Below are positions 8,142 to 17,004 of a DNA stretch of 64,000 nucleotides, piece after piece. The notes beneath the pieces are model-generated. The model did not search any database. It worked only from the letters and a program-made list of their open reading frames with translations, and was not told where the DNA came from. Position numbers and translations under genes: made by a program. Source of the stretch: Polaribacter porphyrae (lineage in GTDB: Bacteria > Bacteroidota > Bacteroidia > Flavobacteriales > Flavobacteriaceae); assembly GCF_002954685.1 (NCBI RefSeq), contig NZ_MSCN01000001.1, positions 3,080,841 to 3,144,840 on the forward strand. Reading direction: 5' to 3'. The first letter of the stretch is position 1; each line of letters begins with the position of its first letter.

Positions 8142-8200
8142 AAAAAGAGGATAAACAAAAGACGCTCATCTATTCATTTTTTTATCTACTCTTTATTTTT
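8142..8200 (+). terminator. Possible terminator after pnuC-kinase operon
   Basis: AAAGAGGATAAA (about 8144-8155) and TTTATCTACTCTTT (8181-8194) can pair around a 25-base loop, followed by ATTTTT. The long loop and one bulge lower the confidence. Confidence 0.4.
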
Positions 8201-8207
8201 AAGCAAA

Positions 8208-8612
8208 ATGAATACAGAAAATATCTTAAAAGAATTACATTTTAAAGCCATTAGAAGTTCTGGTGCTGGAGGTCAACATGTAAATAAAGTTTCCTCTAAA
8301 ATAGAATTAACTTTTGATTTAGCAAATTCCCAATCTCTTTCAAAAAGAGAAAAAGAACTTTTAAAATCTAAATTAGCATCAAAATTGACAAATGATAATT
8401 TATTAATCATTTTTTGTGATGAAACTCGTTCTCAACATAGAAATAAAGACATTGCAATAAAACGTTTTTTAGAGCTGATTAAAACAAATCTAATTAGACC
8501 TAAAAAAAGAAAAAAAACAAAACCATCTAAAGCAGCAATTAAAAAAAGGCTCGAAAATAAACAGAGAACTTCTGTTAAAAAAGCCTTAAGAAAAAGACCA
8601 AAACTTGAATAA
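8208..8612 (+). CDS. arfB: Peptidyl-tRNA hydrolase ArfB (YaeJ), ribosome rescue
   Basis: 134 residues. The GGQ loop (SSGAGGQHVNK, GGQ at 21-23) of class I release factors is present without codon-recognition domains, and the C-terminal 35 residues are a Lys/Arg-rich tail that enters the empty mRNA channel. ArfB releases peptides from ribosomes stalled without a stop codon. It converges with the BamA-like gene, only three bases apart. Confidence 0.93.
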   Translation: MNTENILKELHFKAIRSSGAGGQHVNKVSSKIELTFDLANSQSLSKREKELLKSKLASKLTNDNLLIIFCDETRSQHRNKDIAIKRFLELIKTNLIRPKKRKKTKPSKAAIKKRLENKQRTSVKKALRKRPKLE

Positions 8613-8615
8613 TTT

Positions 8616-9797
8616 TTAAAAAGCTTCAGCAATATTTACGTAGAAGTTTCCATCAGATTCGTTTCCAGCTCCATAATCTACTCTTAAATTCAACTTTTCT
8701 TTCTTATCTAACATAAATCGAAGACCTACTCCAAAATTTAATTTTAAATCGCTTAATTTAAGATCTGTAGTTTTGTTAAAAACATCTCCTGTACCAACAA
8801 AAGCTACCATTCCAAAACGACTGTCTTTAAATGTTTTTCTGTATTCTACTTGAGTTGCTAGTAAATTCTCTTCAATATATCTACCTTCTATATAACCACG
8901 CATCATTTGTTCATTTCCAAAAAGTGCTAATTCAGATAATGGAACATCTCCATTAGCAAAATGCCCAATTGCTTGGAATGCTATAACGTCATTATTGTTT
9001 TCTGATATGCTTAAATAATGGCGTAAATCAAATCTTGTTAAATCAAAATCATGTGTACCACCTAAAGATGTGTTGTAAAAACCTCTTGTAAATTCAAAAT
9101 ACCAACCTTTAGATGCATTTAAAATATTATCTCTACTATCATACAATAAAGCAAATTCTAAACCTGTAGAAGTAGAGCCATCGAAACCAGTTGGTCTGTT
9201 TGTATCTAATAAACCATTTGGCTTTACAGTTGTGTCATAAATTTTATTATATCTAAAACCACCTCCAATAAATAAGTATCTTGCAAACATTCTTTTCATA
9301 AGAATGGGTTCAATTAAAAATTGAAATGAATCATAAATTTCTTCGTTTGTTTCTGGGGTATTTCTTCCTATTCCATAATAATATCTTGGGTAGTTTTGAA
9401 ATCTGATATTCCCAGAAATTACCCATTTCTCTTGATTTGTAAAAATCTCAAAACCAGAATACACAAAAAATTGGTTATTTAAAGTATAAAGTAAAGAAAC
9501 TGGCATGTTAGAGGTTCTTGTTTCTTCTCCACTTCCTTTAAATTTAAATAAATATTTTGCTCCTACTCCAAAACCAAAGTTTGTTTCTGGAGAATAACTA
9601 ATTATTGGTGCAGTAATAATTTTAGATTCATATAAAGTTGAATCTTTTGCTGCTTTCTTTTTATTAGGATAAAAGGTAAAAAACTCAACAAATTTATCTA
9701 AACCACTTTCATTTTCTTTTTCTTGTGAGTTAGTAGAAATAGAAAATAACAAGATAAAAGCAGAACAGATTGAAGTTATTAAAGTATAATTTTTCAT
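8616..9797 (-). CDS. BamA/TamA-like outer-membrane beta-barrel protein
   Basis: 393 residues with a signal peptide (about residues 1-24). The C-terminal two thirds match the Omp85 surface-antigen barrel: LYDSRDNILNASKGWYFEF, DLTRFDLRHYLSI, LALFGNEQMMRGYIEGRY (the lid-lock RGY motif is present) and VGLRFMLDKKEKLNLRVDYG. No POTRA repeats are evident, so this is a short, barrel-only member. Such proteins are widespread in Bacteroidota; substrates are unknown. Start ATG at 9795-9797. Confidence 0.82.
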   Translation of the reverse strand: MKNYTLITSICSAFILLFSISTNSQEKENESGLDKFVEFFTFYPNKKKAAKDSTLYESKIITAPIISYSPETNFGFGVGAKYLFKFKGSGEETRTSNMPVSLLYTLNNQFFVYSGFEIFTNQEKWVISGNIRFQNYPRYYYGIGRNTPETNEEIYDSFQFLIEPILMKRMFARYLFIGGGFRYNKIYDTTVKPNGLLDTNRPTGFDGSTSTGLEFALLYDSRDNILNASKGWYFEFTRGFYNTSLGGTHDFDLTRFDLRHYLSISENNNDVIAFQAIGHFANGDVPLSELALFGNEQMMRGYIEGRYIEENLLATQVEYRKTFKDSRFGMVAFVGTGDVFNKTTDLKLSDLKLNFGVGLRFMLDKKEKLNLRVDYGAGNESDGNFYVNIAEAF

Positions 9798-9931
9798 GAT
9801 TGGTATTATATTTTTGTAAATATATTAGGTATTTGGTCTAAAAATTAACTCATATCAAATTTTGGTTAATTGTAATAAGTAGATTTTATAAAAAAAATCA
9901 CTTTTCTATTTCACAGTAAAAAAAACCAACT

Positions 9932-9939
9932 TAATTTTG
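9932..9939 (+). promoter_or_regulatory. Putative -7 box for the TPP-riboswitch transcript
   Basis: TAATTTTG matches TAnnTTTG. A start about seven bases downstream would place the 5' end right at the first strand of riboswitch helix P1 (9949), which is a consistent geometry. Confidence 0.5.
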
Positions 9940-9948
9940 TGCTGTTCT

Positions 9949-10099
9949 CATAAAGGGGTGCTGTTATCAGTATTCAGTATTCAGTATTCAGTATTCAGTG
10001 TTTCACTGTAAACTGCCAACTGTAAACTGCCAACTGAAATTCGGCTGAGATCATACCCAATGAACCTAGAACAGGTAATGCTGTTTAGGGATTTTAATG
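9949..10099 (+). promoter_or_regulatory. TPP riboswitch (thi box) with an expanded, repeat-filled P3 arm
   Basis: Conserved blocks in order are GGGGTGCTG (9955-9963), CGGCTGAGA (10042-10050), ACCC (10055-10058), TGAACCT (10061-10067) and CAGGTAATGCTG (10072-10083). P1 can form from CATAAA (9949) and TTTTAATG (ending 10099), P2 from GGGGT with ACCC, and P3 closes by GCTG/CGGC. The P3 interior (9964-10041) is unusually long and built from tandem repeats. TPP binding normally lowers expression of thiamine synthesis or transport genes. The gene controlled is the TonB-dependent receptor at 10246. Confidence 0.9.
9964..10036 (+). repeat. Two tandem-repeat tracts inside riboswitch helix P3
   Basis: The first tract is a 7-base unit ATTCAGT repeated four times after an imperfect copy (9964-9999). 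The second is a 14-base unit ACTGTAAACTGCCA present twice plus ACTG (10005-10036). A related CAGTTGGCAGTTG sequence occurs at about 32131-32144, so this is a dispersed repeat type. Copy number could vary between strains. Confidence 0.85.
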
Positions 10100-10179
10100 T
10101 CATTGCGAAGTAATTTGAAAAATTACTGTGGCAATCTCTTTAAATATAGAGATTACTTCGTTTACACTCGTAATGACAT
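10097..10179. repeat. Dispersed intergenic element in the riboswitch leader
   Basis: An ATGTCATT (10097-10104) / AATGACAT (10172-10179) inverted repeat encloses a second internal pairing, GCGAAGTAAT with ATTACTTCG, and GGCAATCTC with AGAGATT. It lies exactly between the TPP aptamer and the receptor ATG, where the expression platform would be, and leaves 66 bases to the start codon. No other function is visible in the 9798-10245 gap apart from the promoter and the riboswitch. Confidence 0.7.
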
Positions 10180-10245
10180 CAATAATTATTCAATATTAAT
10201 TACAAGAATAATTACCTCTTTTTATTCGTTTTAAAATTTTTTAAA

Positions 10246-12600
10246 ATGAAAAAAATATCCATTTTTTTATTCTTGTTTGCAAGCATGCTTGTAAACGCCC
10301 AACAATTTACACTTTCAGGAAAAGTAGTAGATGAAAACAATGAACCTTTGCCAAGTGCAAGTATTTTAGTTAAAGAAACTAGAAGAGGAACTTCTACTAA
10401 TTTTGATGGCGAATTTAGCATCAATCTAAAAAAAGGAACTTATACAGTTCAGTTTTCTTTTTTAGGTTACAAAAATGAAACGAAAGTAATTTCATTAAAT
10501 AATAATGAAGAAATTACAGTTGTTTTAAAACCAAATCAAACTATTTTAGATGAGGTTTTAGTTTCTGCAGTTCGAGTAAATGCAGATATTCCTGTTACGT
10601 TTTCTAATTTATCAAAAAAAGAAATAGCAAAACGTAATTTAGGGCAAGACATTCCTATTCTTATGAATTACTTGCCAAACGTGGTTTCTTCATCAGATGC
10701 AGGAGCAGGAGTGGGGTACACCTACATGAATGTGCGTGGTTCTAATAGCGAGAGAATTAATGTAACTATAAACGGAATTCCTTATAATGATGCAGAAAGC
10801 CAAGGAACTTTTTGGGTAAATTTAGGTGATTTTGCATCATCAACAGAAAATCTGCAGTTACAAAGAGGAGTTGGAACATCAACCAATGGTTCTGGAGCTT
10901 TTGGGGCAAGTTTAAACATTTTAACAGATGCTGTTTCAGAAGAAGCATTTGGAGAAATAGCTAATTCTTTTGGTTCTTTTGGTACAAGAAAACATACTGT
11001 AAAATTTAGTACTGGAAAATTGAATGAGCATTTTGAAATTGCAGGACGTTTGTCTAATATTTATTCTGATGGTTATGTAGATAGAGCGTTTGCAGATTTA
11101 AAATCGTACTTTCTACAAGGAACTTATACTGATGAAAACACACTGATAAAAGCCATTACTTTTGGTGGAACAGAAAGAACATACCAATCTTGGTTTGGGC
11201 TTACAGCTACTGAATTAGAACAAGATAGAAGACAAAATCCATACACGTATGAAAATGAAGTGGATGATTACAAACAAGATCACTATCAGTTACACTGGAA
11301 TGAAAAATGGACAGACAATTGGTCTACAAATCTTGGTTTAAACTATACAAAAGGAGCAGGTTTTTTTGAACAATTTAAAGAAAATGAAACTGCTGCAGAT
11401 TTTAATAATTTAATTGTTGATGGTACAGATGTAATTGTAAGACGTTGGTTAGACAACGATTTTTATGTATTTAATTTTAATGCAAATTACAAAACGGATA
11501 AAATCAATTTGATTACTGGAATCTCGTATTCTAATTATACAGGAGATCATTTTGGAGAAGTAATTTGGGGAGAAGATTTAGCACCTAATGTAAACATTAG
11601 AGATCGTTATTATTTTTCTGATGCTACTAAAAATGACTTCTCAATTTTTGCAAAAGCTAACTTCGATATTTCTGAAAAACTATCTGGATATGTAGATTTA
11701 CAAGGTCGTTTTGTATCTTATCAAACAAAAGGAATTACTTCTGATAGAGATGCGATTGATGTGGATACAAATTTTGATTTTTTTAATCCTAAACTAGGAT
11801 TAACTTATGCTATCAATCAAAATAATAATTTATATGCCTCTTTTGCAGTAGCAAACAGAGAACCTAATAGAAACGATTTTGAAAGTAGTAATGTAACTAA
11901 AAATCCTGTTGCTCATGAAACACTTTTTGATTATGAGTTTGGTTGGAGACTAAAATCTGAAAATGTAAAACTAAACACCAATATTTATTATATGAGTTAT
12001 GACAATCAATTGGTTTTAAGAGGTGATTTAGATGATGTAGGAGCACCAATTAGAATAAACTCTAAAGATAGTTATAGACTTGGAATTGAAATAGATGCAG
12101 ATATTACATTATCTGAAAAGTTTTCTGTAAGGCCAAACCTTGCTTTGAGTACTAATAAAAATAGAAATTTTACAAGGTCTTTAAATGGAAGTGTACAAAA
12201 TTTAGGCACTACAAATCTGTCTTTTTCTCCAAATATTGTAGCTGGTAACATTTTTACTTATCAGCCTAAAGAAAATATTCAAATCTCATTTTTATCTAAA
12301 TATGTAGGCGAACAATTTATGAGTAATTTAGACAGTGCTGTTTCAGAAGCTGATGTTCTAGAAGGTTTTTTTACAAGTGATTTGAATGTAGTTTATCAAA
12401 TAAATCCGAAAAAAATATTCAAATCTATTACTTTAACAGCATTAGTAAATAACATTTTTAGCGAAGAATATGTAGATAGAGGTTATTATGGAACTTTCGA
12501 TTTTTCTAATGGAAATGGAGGAACTACAACTGGTGATTATGCTGGTTTTTATCCACAAGCCACAAGAAACTTTTTAATTGGTGCAACTTTACGATTTTAA
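10246..12600 (+). CDS. TonB-dependent receptor, probable thiamine-compound importer
   Basis: 784 residues: signal peptide (1-18, ending VNAQQ), a carboxypeptidase-D regulatory-like domain (about 20-105, LSGKVVDENNEPLPSASILV), a TonB-box-like stretch (ILDEVLVSA), a plug domain (about 112-230, with NVRGSNSERINVTINGIPYND) and a 22-strand barrel to the terminal aromatic Phe (TLRF). It moves ligands across the outer membrane using TonB energy. The ligand is inferred only from the TPP riboswitch upstream, as described for TPP-controlled receptors in Bacteroidota. A strong terminator follows, so it is monocistronic. Confidence 0.9.
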   Translation: MKKISIFLFLFASMLVNAQQFTLSGKVVDENNEPLPSASILVKETRRGTSTNFDGEFSINLKKGTYTVQFSFLGYKNETKVISLNNNEEITVVLKPNQTILDEVLVSAVRVNADIPVTFSNLSKKEIAKRNLGQDIPILMNYLPNVVSSSDAGAGVGYTYMNVRGSNSERINVTINGIPYNDAESQGTFWVNLGDFASSTENLQLQRGVGTSTNGSGAFGASLNILTDAVSEEAFGEIANSFGSFGTRKHTVKFSTGKLNEHFEIAGRLSNIYSDGYVDRAFADLKSYFLQGTYTDENTLIKAITFGGTERTYQSWFGLTATELEQDRRQNPYTYENEVDDYKQDHYQLHWNEKWTDNWSTNLGLNYTKGAGFFEQFKENETAADFNNLIVDGTDVIVRRWLDNDFYVFNFNANYKTDKINLITGISYSNYTGDHFGEVIWGEDLAPNVNIRDRYYFSDATKNDFSIFAKANFDISEKLSGYVDLQGRFVSYQTKGITSDRDAIDVDTNFDFFNPKLGLTYAINQNNNLYASFAVANREPNRNDFESSNVTKNPVAHETLFDYEFGWRLKSENVKLNTNIYYMSYDNQLVLRGDLDDVGAPIRINSKDSYRLGIEIDADITLSEKFSVRPNLALSTNKNRNFTRSLNGSVQNLGTTNLSFSPNIVAGNIFTYQPKENIQISFLSKYVGEQFMSNLDSAVSEADVLEGFFTSDLNVVYQINPKKIFKSITLTALVNNIFSEEYVDRGYYGTFDFSNGNGGTTTGDYAGFYPQATRNFLIGATLRF

Positions 12601-12603
12601 TGT

Positions 12604-12640
12604 AAAAAACGCTGTTTCAATATTTTGGAACAGCGTTTTT
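12604..12640. terminator. Bidirectional intrinsic terminator
   Basis: AAACGCTGTTTC and GGAACAGCGTTT form a 12-bp stem with an AT-rich loop, flanked by A-run and T-run. It ends the receptor transcript and may also serve the lipoprotein gene converging at 12664. Confidence 0.9.
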
Positions 12641-12663
12641 CTTTTCTAAATCATTTTTTTATA

Positions 12664-13158
12664 TTAACTATTAGTATAATCTTCTACGATTTCATTGATG
12701 TTTTCTCTTAATTCATCGAATTCTTCATTTAACTCTTTACAATTTTCCCTCACTTCTTTAGTAGAACCATCAATTTCTTTCAATAGTTCTTTGTATTCTT
12801 TTTCAACATCATTTATATCTTCAAGTACTTCTTCTGTTTTTAACCATTCAGGTGCTGTTTCTGATAAATTTCTAATAAAAGGTTTTAAGTTTACCAAACG
12901 ATTTATAGAAGTCTTGTAATCATTTTCTTCTATTTGTAATAATCTTGTATTGGCTACATTAAAATTATTCCAGTTTTCGAAAGAAAACGTATCATAATAA
13001 TCTTTTTTAAGCATTATTGTTTCTCCATCTTCTAACTCAACCATATAGATATTAGGATTTTGAGCATAGGCTTGTTTCTTTTCCTCTTTAGAATTACAAG
13101 CACCTAACATTAAAAAAAATGATATTAATACTAATTTTATATTCTTTATATATTTCAT
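12664..13158 (-). CDS. Lipoprotein, tandem paralogue B
   Basis: 164 residues with a lipobox (LGAC, Cys21). The mature part starts with NPNIYMVELEDGE and ends in a long acidic, likely coiled-coil helix (about 105-160) with the segment GSTKEVREN. It is clearly homologous along its whole length to the lipoprotein at 13272 (NPN(I/L), SFxNWNxFNV, ISTKEVR). Function unknown; probably outer-membrane anchored. A gap of 113 bases separates the paralogues, with a TATCTTTG-type box in between. Confidence 0.75.
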   Translation of the reverse strand: MKYIKNIKLVLISFFLMLGACNSKEEKKQAYAQNPNIYMVELEDGETIMLKKDYYDTFSFENWNNFNVANTRLLQIEENDYKTSINRLVNLKPFIRNLSETAPEWLKTEEVLEDINDVEKEYKELLKEIDGSTKEVRENCKELNEEFDELRENINEIVEDYTNS

Positions 13159-13271
13159 AATTGTTTTACTTTACGATACAAAGATAAAAGCATTGTAGCG
13201 TTCTTTTTAACGCATACAATTTGATTCTTTGCTCTTTTGGAGTAAATGATGAATCAGGTTTTATAAAGAAA

Positions 13272-13772
13272 TTATTGACCTTGAGTATAGGTCTGAACAA
13301 CTGTTTCTATACTTTGACGAAGTTGGATAAATTCAGCAATTAGTGCCTGCCAATTATCTCTTACTTCTTTTGTTGAATTGTTCTTTTCAGTTAAGAGTTT
13401 CTGATATTTTTCTTGAACATCTTCAATATCTTGAATAACATTAATGTTACTTAACCAATTAGGCATAGTTGTACGCAAATTATTAACAAATCTTTCTAAA
13501 TTATTGATACGTGTTTTTGAAGTTTTAAATTTTAAATCTTCAATTTGATACAACTCTGTATTTAATACATTAAAAGCGTTCCAATTATCAAACGAATAAG
13601 TACCTTTACTATCTTTTCTTAAAATTTCCTCTTTTCCATTATCATAAGAAATTAAAAAAAGGTTAGGATTGTTTTGAAAAACTTTCTTTTTTCGTTCACT
13701 TTTAGAACCACATGAACTTAACAATAGAGCTATCACCATAAAAAGTGTAGTCATTTTTTTTGTTAATTTCAT
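13272..13772 (-). CDS. Lipoprotein, tandem paralogue A
   Basis: 166 residues with a lipobox (LSSC, Cys21). Shares NPNLFLISYDNG, YSFDNWNAFNV, a run of basic-hydrophobic residues around INNLERFVNNL and NSTKEVRDNW with its neighbour, so the pair arose by tandem duplication. The C-terminal third is helical. No domain recognised. The long 499-base gap to the sigma factor gene may contain its promoter (reverse-strand TATATTTG at 14026-14033). Confidence 0.75.
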   Translation of the reverse strand: MKLTKKMTTLFMVIALLLSSCGSKSERKKKVFQNNPNLFLISYDNGKEEILRKDSKGTYSFDNWNAFNVLNTELYQIEDLKFKTSKTRINNLERFVNNLRTTMPNWLSNINVIQDIEDVQEKYQKLLTEKNNSTKEVRDNWQALIAEFIQLRQSIETVVQTYTQGQ

Positions 13773-14271
13773 ATTTTTTTTCTGTTTTTATTTCTTCTAT
13801 TTCCAATTATCAAAAGTAAAAGAAATGTAAAACTTTTTTAATATTAATCGTTGAATTGTCAATTCCTAAAATTACAAAAAATGCTCTTTTTTTATCATTT
13901 TTAATTAAAAAAAGCATAAAAACGTTTGTTTTTTAGCAGAATTGACTAATTTTTCGTAATTTAGCATCACATGAAAATTTCGACTGTTTATCAAATTATA
14001 TCTTCAAAAGTATTTTACTCTTATACAAATATAACACAGTCATCTAATTTTCTCGTTTTCTAGCTTACTGCTAAATTTTCATTTATTCTAAATCGCAAAT
14101 ATAAAACATAAAAACGCACAGCTGTTTTATGTATTTAAAATATTGATGCAAATCAAAAGTATGTTTCTTATTTGTAACAAACAAAACCAAACACAAATAT
14201 TGTGAAATATAATGAAAGTAATATTTAAAAATTAAGAAAAAATACAATTTATTTAATTAAAAAGAAACTAC
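13773..14271. other. Long AT-rich intergenic region between a lipoprotein gene and a sigma factor gene
   Basis: 499 bases without a convincing gene, between divergent genes. It contains a reverse-strand TAnnTTTG box (14026-14033), an ATGAAAATTT/AAATTTTCAT inverted repeat (13971-13980 and 14073-14082), a second inverted repeat ATAAAACA/TGTTTTAT (14101-14108 and 14123-14130), and a possible 30-codon ORF at 13971-14063. Much of it may be a long 5' leader of the sigma factor mRNA or hold a small RNA, but I cannot show either. Confidence 0.5.
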
Positions 14272-15135
14272 ATGAGACAACTTAAAATAACAAAACAAGT
14301 TACCAATAGAGATACAAAGTCACTCGAAAAATATTTTCAAGAGGTTAGTAAAATTGATTTAATTACTGCAGATGAAGAAGTTGAACTTGCTGTAAAAATT
14401 AAAGAAGGTAGCCAAAGAGCTTTAGATAAATTGGTAAAAGCGAATTTGCGTTTTGTTGTTTCTGTTGCTAAACAATATCAAAATCAAGGATTAAAATTAT
14501 CAGATTTAATTAATGAAGGTAATTTGGGTTTAGTAAAAGCTGCTAAACGCTTTGATGAAACCAGAGGTTTTAAGTTTATTTCTTATGCTGTTTGGTGGAT
14601 TCGTCAATCAATATTACAAGCTCTGGCAGAACAATCTAGAATTGTACGCTTACCTTTGAATAAAATTGGTAGTATTAGTAAAATTAACAAAGTATATTCT
14701 AGGTTAGAACAAAAGAATGAAAGAATACCTACTTATGTAGAAATAGCAAACGAATTAGATACTACAGTTAGAGATGTAGCTCAATCAATGAAAAATTCTG
14801 GCAGGCATTTATCTATGGATGCTCCTTTTAGAGAAGGTAAAGATTCTAATTTATACAACGTTTTACAAGCTGATGAATCTCCAAAACCAGATAGAAACTT
14901 AATACAACAATCTTTAACCACAGAAATTGATAGGGCTTTAGATACACTTTCTCATAAAGAGGCTAAAGTCATTAAAATGTTTTTTGGTTTGGGGCAACAT
15001 TCACCTTCTAATTTGGCTGAAATAGGTAAAACTTTCGATTTAACAAGAGAACGTGTAAGACAAGTAAAACAAAGAGCCATTAAGAGATTAAAATCTAAAT
15101 CTAGAACTCAAGTATTACGTTATTATTTAGGCTAG
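14272..15135 (+). CDS. RpoD-family sigma-70 factor, short Bacteroidota form
   Basis: 287 residues, the same length as Bacteroidota RpoD, starting [21 protein letters not shown]. Region 2 is near-perfect ([47 protein letters not shown]) and region 3 includes [13 protein letters not shown]. Region 4 diverges from the usual flavobacterial Rpo[18 protein letters not shown] and [24 protein letters not shown], ending RYYLG instead of KTYLG. It may be the housekeeping factor or a second group 1/2 paralogue. Its stop shares four bases with the convergent acyltransferase gene. Confidence 0.85.
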   Translation: MRQLKITKQVTNRDTKSLEKYFQEVSKIDLITADEEVELAVKIKEGSQRALDKLVKANLRFVVSVAKQYQNQGLKLSDLINEGNLGLVKAAKRFDETRGFKFISYAVWWIRQSILQALAEQSRIVRLPLNKIGSISKINKVYSRLEQKNERIPTYVEIANELDTTVRDVAQSMKNSGRHLSMDAPFREGKDSNLYNVLQADESPKPDRNLIQQSLTTEIDRALDTLSHKEAKVIKMFFGLGQHSPSNLAEIGKTFDLTRERVRQVKQRAIKRLKSKSRTQVLRYYLG

Positions 15136-16946
15136 TTACTTTGTGTTTTTTGTGCTTCAGTAGCTTTACGTTCAAACTCTGCCAAATATTCTTCCATTAC
15201 TGGTTTTACAGTACTTTCAGGAATATCAGATACTTTAATATACATTAAACCATCTACAGCATTGTTAAATTTTGGGTCAACGTTAAAAGCTACTAATCTT
15301 GCATTTTGTTTTACATATTTTTTGATAAGGACAGGAATTCTCAATGCTCCTGGTTCAATTTCATCAATAATTTTATCAAACTTTTGCATATCTGCTTTTG
15401 TAGCATCAAAAACAAAATCTTTGTCAGCATCTTTTAACTTTACCTTAAACTCTTTTTTGGGTTGAATGTATTGTGCTATATAAGGATCGTAATAATGAGA
15501 TTTCATAAACTCTATCATTAAAGATTTTGAAAACTCTGAAAACTGATTACTTATAGATACACCACCCATTAAATATTTATGCTCTGGATAACGTAAAGTT
15601 ACATGCACAATTCCTTTCCAGAGTAAGAATAATGGCATAGGTTTTTGTTGATATTCACCAATAATAAAAGCACGTCCCATTTCTATGGTGTTTTCCATCA
15701 TTTGATGTAACTCTGGCTCTATTCTAAATAGTGTTTGTACATAAAAACCATTAATACCATACTTTTTATAAATCTCTTTTCCTAATCCCATTCTGTAAGC
15801 ACCAGCCAAACAATTAGCTTCTCTATCCCATAAAAACATATGATAATAGTACTTATCATATTTATCTAAATCTATTGATTTATTTGTGCCTTCACCTACA
15901 TCTCTAAATGTAATTTCACGTAATCTACCAATTTCATGTAACAAATTAGGAATCTGTTTTGCATTGGCAAAAAAGACTTCATAATTTTTACTTTCTAATA
16001 ACCTACCTTTATTATCTCTTAAAGCATCTACCTCTTTTATAAAAGAATCTAGGCTTCTTTGAGCTGTAATTTTTTTAGCAGGTTTTTTTATTTTTATTTT
16101 TTCTGTTGATAAAATCTTACTCGTTTTCTCAAAAGGATTAGCTAGCATATAAGTTTTCTTCCTAATAAATTCATAGAAAGAAGGCACTTCTTTATACTCT
16201 TTTTGATCTTTTACAGAAATAGGTTTTCCAATTCTTACCTTTATGACTTTTCCTTCTTGAGAAATTACTTCTGATGGTAATTTAGCAGTTCTTAATGTAT
16301 CACTGATTTTAGATAACAGATAGAATAAACGACTATTTTTTGCATGAAAATAAATAGGAATTACAGGTACTTCAGCTTTTTTAATTAAACGAACAGCACC
16401 TTCTTCCCAAGGTTTATCTACTTTAAGTTTACCATCTTTGTATGTAGAGACTTCCCCAGCAGGAAAAATACCTAAAGGTTTTCCTTCTTTTAAATGAAGT
16501 AACGCATTTTTTATACCAGCTACACTAGATTTTGCATCTTTTCTAGATTCAAAAGGATTTACAGGCATTACATAGGGCTTTAGAGGCTCTATTCTGTGCA
16601 GCAAAAAGTTAGCAATAATTTTGTAATCTGTTCTTTTCTCTAGCAATAATTTTAACAATAAAATCCCATCTACACCACCTAAAGGATGATTAGAAACAGT
16701 AATAAATGAACCTGTTTTAGGAATTCTTTTAAGATCTTCTTCTGGTATTTCAAACTTAATATTACAATCGTTTAAAACACCATTTAAAAAATCTACATCA
16801 GACTTTTTTTTGTTTCTATTGTAAATTCTGTTTAGTGCAGAAATTCGTAAAACTTTAATAAGAAGCCATCCAATAAATGTTCCAAGAAACCCAAGTTTCT
16901 CTAAACCAAGTACTTGTGAAATTTCTTTTGATGTTACTAATGCCAT
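15132..16946 (-). CDS. OlsF-like bifunctional acyltransferase (PlsC-like plus GNAT-like)
   Basis: 604 residues with two acyltransferase halves. The N-terminal half (about 60-270) is PlsC-like: NHPLGGVDG with the catalytic His and Asp, and [14 protein letters not shown]. The C-terminal half (about 315-520) is of the OlsB/hemolysin-like N-acyltransferase type ([34 protein letters not shown]). This domain order is that of OlsF, which makes ornithine lipids by N- and O-acylation in Flavobacterium and Serratia. Substrate here is inferred; glycine lipids or other aminolipids are alternatives. Membrane-associated. Start ATG 16944-16946. Confidence 0.82.
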   Translation of the reverse strand: MALVTSKEISQVLGLEKLGFLGTFIGWLLIKVLRISALNRIYNRNKKKSDVDFLNGVLNDCNIKFEIPEEDLKRIPKTGSFITVSNHPLGGVDGILLLKLLLEKRTDYKIIANFLLHRIEPLKPYVMPVNPFESRKDAKSSVAGIKNALLHLKEGKPLGIFPAGEVSTYKDGKLKVDKPWEEGAVRLIKKAEVPVIPIYFHAKNSRLFYLLSKISDTLRTAKLPSEVISQEGKVIKVRIGKPISVKDQKEYKEVPSFYEFIRKKTYMLANPFEKTSKILSTEKIKIKKPAKKITAQRSLDSFIKEVDALRDNKGRLLESKNYEVFFANAKQIPNLLHEIGRLREITFRDVGEGTNKSIDLDKYDKYYYHMFLWDREANCLAGAYRMGLGKEIYKKYGINGFYVQTLFRIEPELHQMMENTIEMGRAFIIGEYQQKPMPLFLLWKGIVHVTLRYPEHKYLMGGVSISNQFSEFSKSLMIEFMKSHYYDPYIAQYIQPKKEFKVKLKDADKDFVFDATKADMQKFDKIIDEIEPGALRIPVLIKKYVKQNARLVAFNVDPKFNNAVDGLMYIKVSDIPESTVKPVMEEYLAEFERKATEAQKTQSN

Positions 16947-17004
16947 AAATTATCGTAAGTGATAACTGCAAACATAGTAAAAAAAATAAAACAAACTTTT
17001 TAGG

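Noticed and set aside
9964..10036. Tandem repeats considered as a CRISPR array
   Set aside because: Units are only 7 and 14 bases with no spacers; they lie inside a TPP riboswitch.
14101..14132. Inverted repeats considered as a terminator for the 13971 ORF
   Set aside because: The arms overlap each other in two alternatives and no T-run follows; weak evidence for a terminator.
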